Positions 13,483 to 20,789 of a stretch of 24,368 nt of DNA are shown one piece after another; within the stretch, counting starts at the first letter, position 1; each line of letters opens with the position of its first letter. This DNA comes from Streptomyces sp. NRRL B-24484 (GTDB lineage Bacteria; Actinomycetota; Actinomycetes; Streptomycetales; Streptomycetaceae), in assembly GCF_000717715.1 (NCBI RefSeq), contig NZ_JOAI01000082.1, forward strand, positions 1 through 24,368, written 5' to 3'. Position numbers and translations under genes: made by a program. The notes under the pieces were generated by a model. That model did no database searches and was not told the origin of the DNA. It saw only the letters and a list, made by a program, of their open reading frames with translations.

Positions 13483-14327
13483 CCTCGACCTGCACCCCAC
13501 CCCCACCGCCTGCGGCGGCAACCGCGCCGAGGGGCCGGTGCGGGACCTACTGGTCGCCCGCGAGACGGCGCTCGGCGGATCCACCGTGGTGCGCCGGCTT
13601 CTGCCGAGCCTCGGCCGCCGGATGGTGGGTGCCTGGTGCTTCGTCGACCACTACGGGCCGGACGACATCGCCGACGAGCCCGGCATGCAGGTCCCGCCGC
13701 ACCCGCACATGGGCCTGGCACTCCGAGGAGTCGCCGCGCGAGCACGCCCGACTGCTGCACGGCGCCCAGCTCTGGGTCGCCCTGCCCGACGCCCACCGCC
13801 ACACCGCCCCCGCCTTCGAACACCACCCGGAGCTGCCCAGGGTGACCAGCCTCGACGGCGGCCTCGACGCGACGGTGATCCTCGGCGAACTGGACGGCGT
13901 CCGCTCCCCCGGTACCATCCACACCCCGCTGGTCGGTGCCGACCTGACGCTCCGCGAGGGAACCGAGGTCCGCCTGCCCGTCGAGCCGGGCTTCGAGTAC
14001 GCGGTGCTCACCATGAGCGGTCTCACCGAGGTCGACGGCGTCCGACTGGAGCCGGGCTCGATGCTCTACCTCGGGACCGACCGCCGTGAACTCCCCCTGC
14101 GGGCCGTCACGGACGGCTCCGTCCTGCTCCTCGGCGGTGAACCCTTCGAGGAGGAGCTGGTCATGTGGTGGAACTTCATCGGCCGATCCGGTGAGGAGAT
14201 CGCACAGGCACGAAACGACTGGGAGAACGGCACCCGCTTCGGCAAGGTGCACGGCTACGACGGCGCCCGGCTGCATGCACCACAGCTGCCGGTGACTCCG
14301 TTGAAACCCCGCGGCCGGGTGCGCTGA
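13475..14327 (+). pseudogene. Pirin-family gene broken by an internal deletion and frameshift
   Basis: The 5' part (ATG 13475, overlapping the OsmC stop) encodes a normal pirin N-terminus: VRDLLVARE, MVGAWCFVDHYGPDDI, then PPHPHMGL with two of the metal-binding His residues. The next codons shift to nonsense, while a second frame starting with HSEESPREHARLLHGAQLWVALP continues as a normal pirin to VMWWNFIGRSGEEI and the stop at 14327. The expected segment between HPHMGL and HSEE (about 38 residues in intact relatives, including the HRDSLG and LNxMTAGxGI region) is absent. The loss is not a multiple of three. Both flanks look freshly coding, so the event is recent, or an assembly error in GC-rich DNA. 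Pirins are cupin-fold iron proteins; some act as quercetinases or redox-sensing cofactors. Confidence 0.85.
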
Positions 14328-14391
14328 CCTGCGGAAACATCTGCCAATTGCACAGGCGGTCCGGGAAATCAGGCAAGGCCGAAGGGCCTCA

Positions 14392-14423
14392 CGGCGCCGA
14401 GCGGCAGAGGCCCCTCGGCGCCG
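14392..14423 (+). terminator. 10-bp hairpin after the GNAT-OsmC-pirin operon
   Basis: CGGCGCCGAG (14392-14401) and CTCGGCGCCG (14414-14423) are perfect arms with a 12-base loop, 64 bases after the pirin stop. A smaller GGCC...GGCC pair lies just upstream. Confidence 0.6.
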
Positions 14424-14538
14424 CGATCGCCATCCGGCAGACGCACAGCCCTCGCGGCACGGATTCTCGTGTTCGGGTTGGTGCGACAGGGTCTGAGCGG
14501 ATCGATGCTGACCTTTTGCCGACTTTCCCGACTGAACG
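14424..14538. other. Non-coding stretch with a repeated ACTGAACGT element
   Basis: Together with 14328-14391 this stretch shows no coding signature. It has lower GC content than its surroundings. ACTGAACGT occurs at 14531-14539 and again just downstream at 14574-14582, 43 bases apart, the second within the end of the adjacent remnant. No function can be assigned. Confidence 0.4.
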
Positions 14539-14963
14539 TCAGATCCCCGATCCCGCCTCGCTTACTGAACGTAACAGCGCATTGGGCGGCCGGAGATTGG
14601 TGACGGCTGTGAGGCCGGTCCGGCCTGCGCTGTCCAGGAGGACGCGGACGAGCGTGCCGTCCTCGCCGGCCAGCCGGACGGCCTGCTGAAGTGGACGGGC
14701 TCTCAAGAGCGGCCCGAGCAGGGCGTCGAGCTCACGCATGCGATCGGCGTCCACCAGGGCGTGGGCGGCCGCGGCCACGTCGCCGACCGGCCGTGACGCC
14801 CCGTTGCGGAGGAGCACCTGGGCATCGGCCTCTCGACCGGCGTCCCCCAGCGCAACGGCCAGTGCTGCGAACCGGTGCGGGGAAGGCACGCAGCCTCCCA
14901 GAGCAGCGTGGGGATCTCCGCGGACTGCCCTGCTGTCTCCAGCTCCTGGATCAGGGCGACGTG
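14539..14963 (-). pseudogene. Frameshifted fragment of a repeat protein (TPR-like ~35-residue repeats)
   Basis: Two minus-strand frames join into one recognisable product. From 14963 one frame reads HVALIQELETAGQSAEIP and TLLWEAACLP; it then loses sense, and the other frame takes over with SPHRFAALAVALGDAGREAD, continuing through VGDVAAAAHALVDADRM to LAGEDGTLVRVLLDSAGRTG. The joined sequence has successive repeats of the form A-L-x-x-A/G-L-x-x-A-G-R-x-x-x-A-x-x-L-L, typical of helical repeat regions in streptomycete regulators and hypothetical proteins. The N-terminal part of any parent gene is missing, and upstream DNA belongs to another fragment on the opposite strand. I read this as the C-terminal remnant of a decayed gene with a frameshift near 14886. 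Confidence 0.6.
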
Positions 14964-14989
14964 CGGTCGTGGGGCCGGCCACCTACTCA

Positions 14990-15116
14990 AGCAGGGCTAT
15001 GTGTGCTTGCCCGCCGAGCCCCTGCGCGCGCAGTTCCGCGAGGCGGTGGGCGGGGAGCAGTGCCGCCACCTCCGGTGGACGGCACGGTGATCTGGGCCAT
15101 CCCCGCGCACACGGGG
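14990..15116 (+). pseudogene. Short frameshifted protein fragment, family not identified
   Basis: One plus frame reads HLLKQGYVCLPAEPLRAQ, then FREAVGGEQCRHLRW, and stops soon after. From 15078 another frame continues DGTVIWAIPAHTG. The two pieces are adjacent and look like a single strand-rich domain interrupted by a frameshift. No start codon or ribosome site precedes it. I do not recognise the family. Confidence 0.35.
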
Positions 15117-15341
15117 ACGGCCCCCAGCCCGGACGAGGCCGACTGCCGGCGCACCCTGCTGAACCTGACCGCGAGCGGGGATCAGCTCCTCAACGAGCTG
15201 GTCCCGCCTGCGGAGCGAATCGATGAGCAGCTCCTCGAAGCCCTGCCCGACGCTGAACGGTCGCTCGCAGTAGGCATCCTCCGGAAGATCGCCTACCTGG
15301 ACCACGACTTGGCGGGCTCGAACGCTGGGGCGGCCAGCTGA
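15117..15341 (+). pseudogene. C-terminal fragment of a MarR-family regulator
   Basis: About 75 codons ending at TGA 15341 encode PDEADCRRTLLNLTASGDQL, LNELVPPAERIDEQLLEALP and DAERSLAVGILRKIA. This matches the wing end and the two long C-terminal dimerisation helices of MarR proteins (the D-x-R-R-x-x-L-x-L-T-x-x-G pattern is characteristic). The DNA-binding helices that should precede it are absent; the upstream codons belong to an unrelated fragment. The last 49 bases overlap, on the opposite strand, the end of the truncated kdpD-like frame. Confidence 0.65.
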
Positions 15342-16378
15342 AGGGCAGTCACCACCCGGGAGCAGGTGGGCGGCCGGGGGCGGTCGCCCCCGTTTCGTAG
15401 AAGATTGGCGACGATGTGGCCCAGCCGGTCCGTCTCGCCCTCGATCTCCGCTGCCTCGGCGTGCCCGTCGCCCAGCCGCGACGCTGCTGCCCTGATCGCG
15501 GCCAGCGGCTCTCGGAGGTCGTGGGCCGCGGCCTCCAGCAGGGTGGTGTGCAGCGCGTCGGTACGAGCCATCGCCTCGGCGCCGGCGGCCTGGCCGGCCA
15601 GCCTCTCGCGTTCCTCCGCGAGCCGCAGCTGGGTGACGAACGGGCCGAGCAGCCGCAGGTCGTCCTCGCCGAGCGACGGACCTGCCAGCACCAGCATCGC
15701 GCCCTGGTCGCACTCCGCCGCGAACGGCGCGTCCTCGGGTCGCACCGGCAGCGGGGAGCCACTCGCGGCGACCGTCCGCCAGCCGTCCACGGTCGGCACC
15801 ATGATCCCGGCCGCGTCCTGCCCGAACGTCCGCCGCAATTCCGTCGGCAGCCGCGGGAGCGTGCGTCCGGTGGTCCGTACGCTCTCCCCGGCCAGCCGCG
15901 CCAGGGCCAGGGCCTGGGCCTCCGCCCGCGCCCGGGACGCCTCCTGGGAGCGGCGGGCCAAACCGTCGATCACGTGGCTGACGACCCCGGCGACGGCCAG
16001 GCACACCGCCAGGGCGGCCACATCCGCCGCTAGCCCGACAGCCAGGCTGTGCCACGGCGCGGGGAAGAAGGTGAAGAAGAAGTCCGCAGCAAGGGCACCC
16101 GCGGCCGTCGTCCCGGCCGCCGGTGCCAGCCCGCCGAGGCGGGCCACCCACGCCACCACCAGCAGCAGACACAGCAGAGCCCCGGACAGCCCCAACGACC
16201 CGCGCAGCAGGCCGGCCAGCTGTTCTTCGGTCCCGCGCCGGCCGTACGTCTCGGCGAGGCCGACCACCACGTCCAGGCCGCCGGCCCGCAGCCGCCGCCC
16301 CTCCGCGAGCATGGCGTACGTCTTCCCCACCCCGGGTGCCGCGCCCAGGAACATCCGCAGCTTCCCGCCGACCGTCAC
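15293..16378 (-). pseudogene. Truncated, internally deleted KdpD-like sensor kinase
   Basis: The 361-codon frame begins like KdpD: KLRMFLGAAPGVGKT (Walker A at residues 12-20), then DVVVGLAETYGRRGT. Near residue 57 it jumps straight to hydrophobic segments of the DUF4118 membrane domain (ADFFFTFFPAPWHSLAVG), so the KdpD Walker B region (VDELAHTN) and the USP-like domain, about 300 residues, are missing. A GAF-like region and the phosphoacceptor helix follow, with EAAAHDLREPLAAI placing His286. The frame then ends about 76 residues later without any HATPase domain, at a junction with the MarR fragment. It cannot autophosphorylate. GTG at 16378 has AGGTGG 4 bases upstream. It may be a pseudogene or a reduced regulatory protein; decay is favoured because the flanks are remnants too. 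Confidence 0.75.
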
Positions 16379-16428
16379 CGGACCACCTATCGACCCATCG
16401 ACCGCGGAACCCGGCCACCTCACACCCA

Positions 16429-16689
16429 TCATGCGCCGCGGCGCCCGCACGGCCACAGGGCGCGGGCGCCTGGTGACTCACCGTCCGATTTCGCGGGCCG
16501 GAAATCCTCGACGGTCTCCCGTCGGATCAGGAGCCGGATGCGCCCGTCCCGTACCACGGCGACCGCGCTGCGCCCGACGAGGTTGTACGCGGAAGCCATC
16601 GAGACTCGGTAGGCGCCGGACGCCGGTACGGCCAGGAAGTCGCCCGGCCACGGGTCGGCGGGCAGCTCGGCGCCGCGAACCCGTCCGGA
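16429..16689 (-). pseudogene. C-terminal fragment of a LysA-type PLP decarboxylase
   Basis: A minus-strand frame with no start codon, bounded by stops at 16690-16692 and 16429-16431, encodes RVRGAELPADPWPGDFLAVP, SGAYRVSMASAYNLVGRSAV and AVVRDGRIRLLIRRETVED. These are the final strands of diaminopimelate decarboxylase and related fold-type III enzymes: the ELP-x-D-x-x-P-G-D-x-L-x-V motif, the GAY active-site Tyr region, S-M-A-S-x-Y-N and the terminal R-R-E-T-x-x-D. About 330 N-terminal residues with the PLP lysine are gone. The fragment lies between the kdpE paralogue and the truncated kdpD, separating what were probably neighbours. Related decarboxylases cannot be excluded as the parent. Confidence 0.72.
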
Positions 16690-16853
16690 TCAAGAGGTGC
16701 CCGGGCTGCGACCCGCGGGGGCCGGGACCGGCAAGCCCTCGACGTCACCTCGTGCAGCGCCTTGTCTTTCCCGTGCCGCGGCGTGGAGGTCTCCCTGCCG
16801 CACCCCGTACCCGCTGCTTCGGAGCCCGGTGTCGGCAGGGCGCCGTCGTGCGG
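16690..16853. other. Short gap between the lysA fragment and the kdpE paralogue
   Basis: These 164 bases show no coding signature on either strand and no convincing hairpin. They probably contain the site where the decarboxylase fragment joined the kdp remnant. Confidence 0.4.
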
Positions 16854-17534
<681 letters not shown>

Positions 17535-17622
17535 ACGGGCTCCGCCTTTCACCGGTCGTCCGCTGTCTCATGGGTGAGGCGGGTCTTCAATTCGACCACG
17601 TCAGGGCCGGCTGCCGTGCGAA

Positions 17623-18195
17623 TCAGGACGCCTCCGGAAGGAGGATCGCTCGCTCGGCGTCCACGTCCCACGCGGCTCTCGGCCGCCAGGGCGCGCGCCT
17701 GCGCTCCATCAGTCGCTGAAGCTCGGGCCCGGGTACCACCAGGACGGGACACACAGCTCGCCTGGTGCAGTGGGCGGTGACCGACGGACGCATCCCCCTG
17801 TGCAGCCATCCCGCACTGGTGCCGACCACGAGAAGGTCGCCCGGGTCGTCGGCCAGGGTCGTGAGGACCGGGCCGGGTCCGCCACGGACCAGTTCCGCGT
17901 GCATCCGGACTCCGGTCGGAACGCCCGCGAACGCGTCCTCGAGCGCGGTCTCCAGGCGTCCCCTGGCGGTGTCGCGGACGGCCGAGAGGAGCGGAGGGCA
18001 CGGCGAGCGGCGGTAGCCGTACTCGCCGCCCGGTGGCTCCCAGGCGTGCACGACGTGCACCTCGGCGTCCCCTGTCCTCCGGGCTTCGGAGACCGCGCGG
18101 TGAAGCGCGGCGAGGCTCCCGAGCGATCCGCTGACGCCGACCACGATTCTGCGACTCCGCTGCTGCGGCTCGCCGTCTGCGTGCGGCACGTCCAC
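17623..18195 (-). CDS. Universal stress protein (UspA family)
   Basis: The 190-residue product has one Usp domain (about residues 14-165). RIVVGVSGSLGSLAALHRAV is the first strand and helix, VHVVHAWEP the second strand, and DLLVVGTSAGWLHRG ... RRAVCPVLVVP the C-terminal ATP-site region. The usual G-x2-G-x9-G-S/T pattern is modified (GTSAGWLHRGMRPSVT), so nucleotide binding is uncertain. A basic, Trp-containing tail of about 25 residues follows. GTG at 18195 was chosen because AAGGAG lies 6 bases upstream; the frame is open much further upstream by chance. Actinomycete Usp genes often answer to hypoxia or ion stress and can interact with KdpD-type sensors in other bacteria. Position beside a kdpE paralogue supports membership in that stress response. 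Confidence 0.87.
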   Translation of the reverse strand: MDVPHADGEPQQRSRRIVVGVSGSLGSLAALHRAVSEARRTGDAEVHVVHAWEPPGGEYGYRRSPCPPLLSAVRDTARGRLETALEDAFAGVPTGVRMHAELVRGGPGPVLTTLADDPGDLLVVGTSAGWLHRGMRPSVTAHCTRRAVCPVLVVPGPELQRLMERRRAPWRPRAAWDVDAERAILLPEAS

Positions 18196-18257
18196 CCCTG
18201 TGCTCCTTCTTCGTCGGTCCTCCCAGGAGAACCCGGCGGCGGGCGGACCTACCCCTT

Positions 18258-18319
18258 CTTGACGCATCCCTCGCACCGCGGCGCGTGATCCGAGCGGAAC
18301 CTTGACGCCCGGCGTGACG
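18258..18319. promoter_or_regulatory. CTTGACGC repeats upstream of the universal stress gene
   Basis: CTTGACGC is present exactly at 18258-18265 and 18301-18308. A related GTGACG at 18314-18319 lies 12 bases after the second copy. Two direct half-sites about one helical turn apart are the usual target of OmpR/KdpE-type regulators. The binding protein is inferred. Confidence 0.35.
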
Positions 18320-18462
18320 GCGGTCACGCGGGCCGGTGGCGTCCGACCATGTGCCGCCGGCCGGCGGGACGCACACCGGCCGCTGCCGGCCGGCCCGCTC
18401 GATCCGGCAGTCGCCGTGAGCTCGCCCGGCGAGACACCCGGTCGTGGACCGCGGAGTCTGCC

Positions 18463-18496
18463 CTGACGACTCTCTGACACGGTGTGATCGCACCGT
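18463..18496. promoter_or_regulatory. Phased CTGAC pair and a 6-bp dyad before the DUF3592-like gene
   Basis: CTGACG (18463) and CTGACA (18474) start exactly 11 bases apart. Directly after comes ACGGTG-N6-CACCGT (18479-18496), a perfect dyad. A further CTGACG is at 18509. The pair has the spacing of an OmpR-family site. Confidence 0.35.
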
Positions 18497-18564
18497 CGCC
18501 GGGGGCGCCTGACGGATTTCGGCGCAGACTGGAGTCCGGGGCTGCGGCGTGCGGCGGGAGACTG

Positions 18565-18987
18565 ATGATCATGGACGGCGGGGCGGCAGCGATGGTCGTG
18601 GCGGTGTTCCTCGGGTTCGGTGGCCTGATGGCGTATCTGACCGGTCTCGTCGGCCTCCGGGAGATCCGCCGGCTGCGTCGGGTCGGAACACCGGTGCTCG
18701 GTCTGGTCCGCTGCATCACGCGCGACGTGAAGGAAGGCACGGCCGGCTCGCGTCCACTGCTTCAGTTCTCCACCGAGGCCGGCCGGATCGTCGAGGTGTT
18801 CTCCCCGGTGCCCTCCAGCCGGGCGCTGCCTCTTGCGGACGGCCGGCAGGTGCGACTGCGCTACGACCCGCTCGACCCGCGCCGACTCCTCGTCGAGGGG
18901 CGCGAGCGCCAATGGCTGGAGCGGCTCTTCGTCGGCTCGGGTGCCGCGGCCATGCTGGGTGCCGTCGTGCTCGCCGTTCTCGCATAG
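18565..18987 (+). CDS. DUF3592-like two-helix membrane protein
   Basis: The 140-residue protein has a transmembrane helix near residues 8-30 (AAAMVVAVFLGFGGLMAYLTG), a soluble beta-rich domain, and a second helix near 120-139. The middle contains LRRVGTPVLGLVRCI, RPLLQFSTEAGRIVEVFSPV and VRLRYDPLDPRRLLVEG, which follow the DUF3592 pattern: a strand pair then Y-D-P-x-D-P-x-x, found in many actinomycete membrane proteins of unknown role. ATG at 18565 has GGGAG 5 bases upstream; a second ATG two codons later is possible. It is convergent with the next gene, with only 17 bases between the stop codons. Confidence 0.75.
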   Translation: MIMDGGAAAMVVAVFLGFGGLMAYLTGLVGLREIRRLRRVGTPVLGLVRCITRDVKEGTAGSRPLLQFSTEAGRIVEVFSPVPSSRALPLADGRQVRLRYDPLDPRRLLVEGRERQWLERLFVGSGAAAMLGAVVLAVLA

Positions 18988-19004
18988 CCGCGCCGGGGCA
19001 CCAC

Positions 19005-19901
19005 TCACCGGAATTCGCACCGCCCGGGACGGGCGCCCGGCGCGGTCGGTCGGCGGAGGCGGACGGCGAGCAGGCGCCGGAGCAACAGGAGGGGCGCGCC
19101 GGCGAGCACGCCGGTGGCGAGGACCGACCATCGCCCCGCCGCCGGGGTGCCGCGCTGGGCGGTGGGGGTGTGCTCCACGGCGGCAGCATCGGCGGAGACG
19201 GGCCTTTCGGCGGCGGGCAGCAGTCGCTGACGCAACAGGCCGCTGGCCTGCCGGTAGACGTCGAGGGCCTCGGCCGACGGCCGGCCGGCAGGGGCCTGCT
19301 CCTCCAGCCGCTGGGCGCGGGCCACCAGAGCGTCGTAGTTGCCGAGCTGGTCGAACAGCGTCTGCACGGCGCGCTGCCCGTCGAGGTCGCCGGCGACGGT
19401 CTCGGCGGCACGCCGGAGACCGTCGCCGGCCTGGCTGCGGCGCTGCCGGTAGGTGTCGAGGATCTGGGTGCGCAGCTGTGCGCGGTCCGGGTCCGCGCCG
19501 AGCAGCAGCAGGTCGGCCACCTGGGTGTCCATGTCGCTGAGCACGAAGGAGAGGTCTGCGGAGGGAACGGCTCGCGGCGCTGCCCGGTGGTCGGTGTCGT
19601 CGGGGCCCGCACGGGTGGAGGTCGACACGGTCACGATGACGGCCGCAGCGGTGAGCACGGACCAGGCGCAGACTGCCGCGAGGGCGCGGGCCAGGCTCGG
19701 GGTGTCCCATCGGGAGCGGCGCAGCGGCTGCCGCCACTGCCTCGGGCCCGGCCGGAGGGCCGGGCCCGAGGCCGATCCCCCCGTGATCGAGGTGCAGGGG
19801 GCGCGCGGTGCGGGAAGCGGCACGGTCGCACCGGGGCCCTCCGCCCCCGGTGGGCCCGTCTTCTCGGTTGCGACCGTGCCGGCCTTGTCCCGCTCGCTCA
19901 T
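19005..19901 (-). CDS. Membrane protein with an extracellular helical-bundle sensor-like domain
   Basis: The 298-residue product has a disordered cytoplasmic N-terminus, a transmembrane helix near residues 74-95 (AAVCAWSVLTAAAVIVTVST) and a largely helical outer region of about 140 residues. That region includes SFVLSDMDTQVADLLLLGA, QILDTYRQRRSQAGDGLRR and LFDQLGNYDALVARAQRLEE. A second hydrophobic helix lies near the C-terminus (SVLATGVLAGAPLLLL). The pattern recalls the four-helix-bundle input domains of chemoreceptors and sensor kinases, but no output domain follows. Similar stand-alone proteins occur in Streptomyces without known function; this is from memory of the type, not a search. 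ATG at 19901 was chosen as the first start giving a normal N-terminus, with GAGGGG 11 bases upstream. Confidence 0.65.
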   Translation of the reverse strand: MSERDKAGTVATEKTGPPGAEGPGATVPLPAPRAPCTSITGGSASGPALRPGPRQWRQPLRRSRWDTPSLARALAAVCAWSVLTAAAVIVTVSTSTRAGPDDTDHRAAPRAVPSADLSFVLSDMDTQVADLLLLGADPDRAQLRTQILDTYRQRRSQAGDGLRRAAETVAGDLDGQRAVQTLFDQLGNYDALVARAQRLEEQAPAGRPSAEALDVYRQASGLLRQRLLPAAERPVSADAAAVEHTPTAQRGTPAAGRWSVLATGVLAGAPLLLLRRLLAVRLRRPTAPGARPGRCEFR

Positions 19902-20042
19902 GGCCGCGCGTCCCCTCACCCGGCCGCCGGCGGCTCTCATGGCCTTTGCCGCCGACGGATTCGAAGCCGGCACGCTCCCCCACAGAGCGGGCCGGTTCGT
20001 CACCGAGAACGCTATGGCCGGCGAGGGCGTCCCCCGGCCTTC

Positions 20043-20092
20043 CTGACGCGTTCCTGGCGCTGCCCGAACCGATCTTGACGGCTCCTTGATCG
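20043..20092. promoter_or_regulatory. CTTGACG/CTTGATC direct repeats upstream of the membrane protein gene
   Basis: CTGACG (20044), CTTGACGG (20074-20081) and CTTGATCG (20085-20092) occur in a 50-base AT-rich spot between the kdpE stop and the 19901 gene start. The last two are 11 bases apart, one helical turn. Similar motifs lie upstream of the usp and DUF3592-like genes. A KdpE-type regulator is a reasonable but untested ligand. Confidence 0.35.
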
Positions 20093-20114
20093 GAAACTGC
20101 GGGCATCGCCCGGT

Positions 20115-20789
20115 TCAGGGCTGGTACCGGTAGCCGATGCCCGGTTCGGTGATCAGGTGGCGGGGGCGGGTGGGATCGGGTTCGAGCTTGCGGCGCAGGC
20201 CGCCGAGGTAGACCCGCAGGTAGTTTCCGCGGTCCTCGGCCTCGGGACCCCACACCTCGCACAGGATCTCCTTGCCCGGCACCAGGCGGCCGGGCGCCGC
20301 GAGCAGCAGCTTGAGGATGTGCCACTCCGTGGGGGTGAGCCGCACGGGTCCGTCCGGGCCGGTGACGGTGTTCGCGACCGTGTCGATCACGTGGTCGCCG
20401 AGGACGACGCTGAGCGGCGCCGCGAGGGCGGATGAGCGTCGCAGCACCGCGCGGAGCCTGGCGAAGAGTTCGGCCACCACGAAGGGCTTGGTCAGGTAGT
20501 CGTCCGCCCCGGCGTCCAGGGCGCTGATCCGGTCGTCGACCCCGGTGCGGCCGGACAGCACGATGATCGGTACCGAGAGTGAGGCCCGCAGGCCCCGGAT
20601 GATGTCCACGCCGTCGAAGTCGGGCAGGCCGAGGTCGAGCACGACGGCGTCGGGGCTGCCGCGGCCCACGGCGTCGAGAGCCTGCTGTCCGGTGGCGGCG
20701 GTCAGTACGGAGTAGCGCCTGGCATGCAGATTGATCTTCAGCGTGCGCAGCAGCGCCGGTTCGTCGTCCACCACCAGGATGTGGCTCAT
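20115..20789 (-). CDS. kdpE: KdpE response regulator
   Basis: The 224-residue OmpR-family regulator has a receiver domain with VVDDEP, phosphoacceptor Asp52 in VVLDLGLPDFDG and YLTKPFV, then a winged-helix domain with RLTPTEWHILKLLLA, GNYLRVYLGGLRRKLE and LITEPGIGYRYQP. It is the partner of the KdpD kinase: its ATG overlaps the kdpD stop by four bases (ATGA), a sign of translational coupling. KdpE activates the high-affinity potassium-uptake operon under potassium limitation or osmotic stress. It is clearly homologous to, but diverged from, the other KdpE-type protein at 16854. It is last in the kdp cluster and is followed by a 213-base spacer. Confidence 0.92.
   Translation of the reverse strand: MSHILVVDDEPALLRTLKINLHARRYSVLTAATGQQALDAVGRGSPDAVVLDLGLPDFDGVDIIRGLRASLSVPIIVLSGRTGVDDRISALDAGADDYLTKPFVVAELFARLRAVLRRSSALAAPLSVVLGDHVIDTVANTVTGPDGPVRLTPTEWHILKLLLAAPGRLVPGKEILCEVWGPEAEDRGNYLRVYLGGLRRKLEPDPTRPRHLITEPGIGYRYQP

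Larger units (their letters stand above)
18196..18564. other. 369-base divergent regulatory region between usp and a DUF3592-like gene
   Basis: No gene is seen. The region contains several TTGACG/CTGACG elements, an inverted repeat at 18479-18496 and repeated CCGGCC stretches (18350-18395). Both flanking genes read outwards, so it must hold two promoters. Neither is obvious by consensus. Confidence 0.5.

Noticed and set aside
18302..18307. TTGACG as a -35 box for a plus-strand promoter.
   Set aside because: No TAnnnT sequence lies 16-19 bases downstream; a regulator site is a better, still unproven, explanation.
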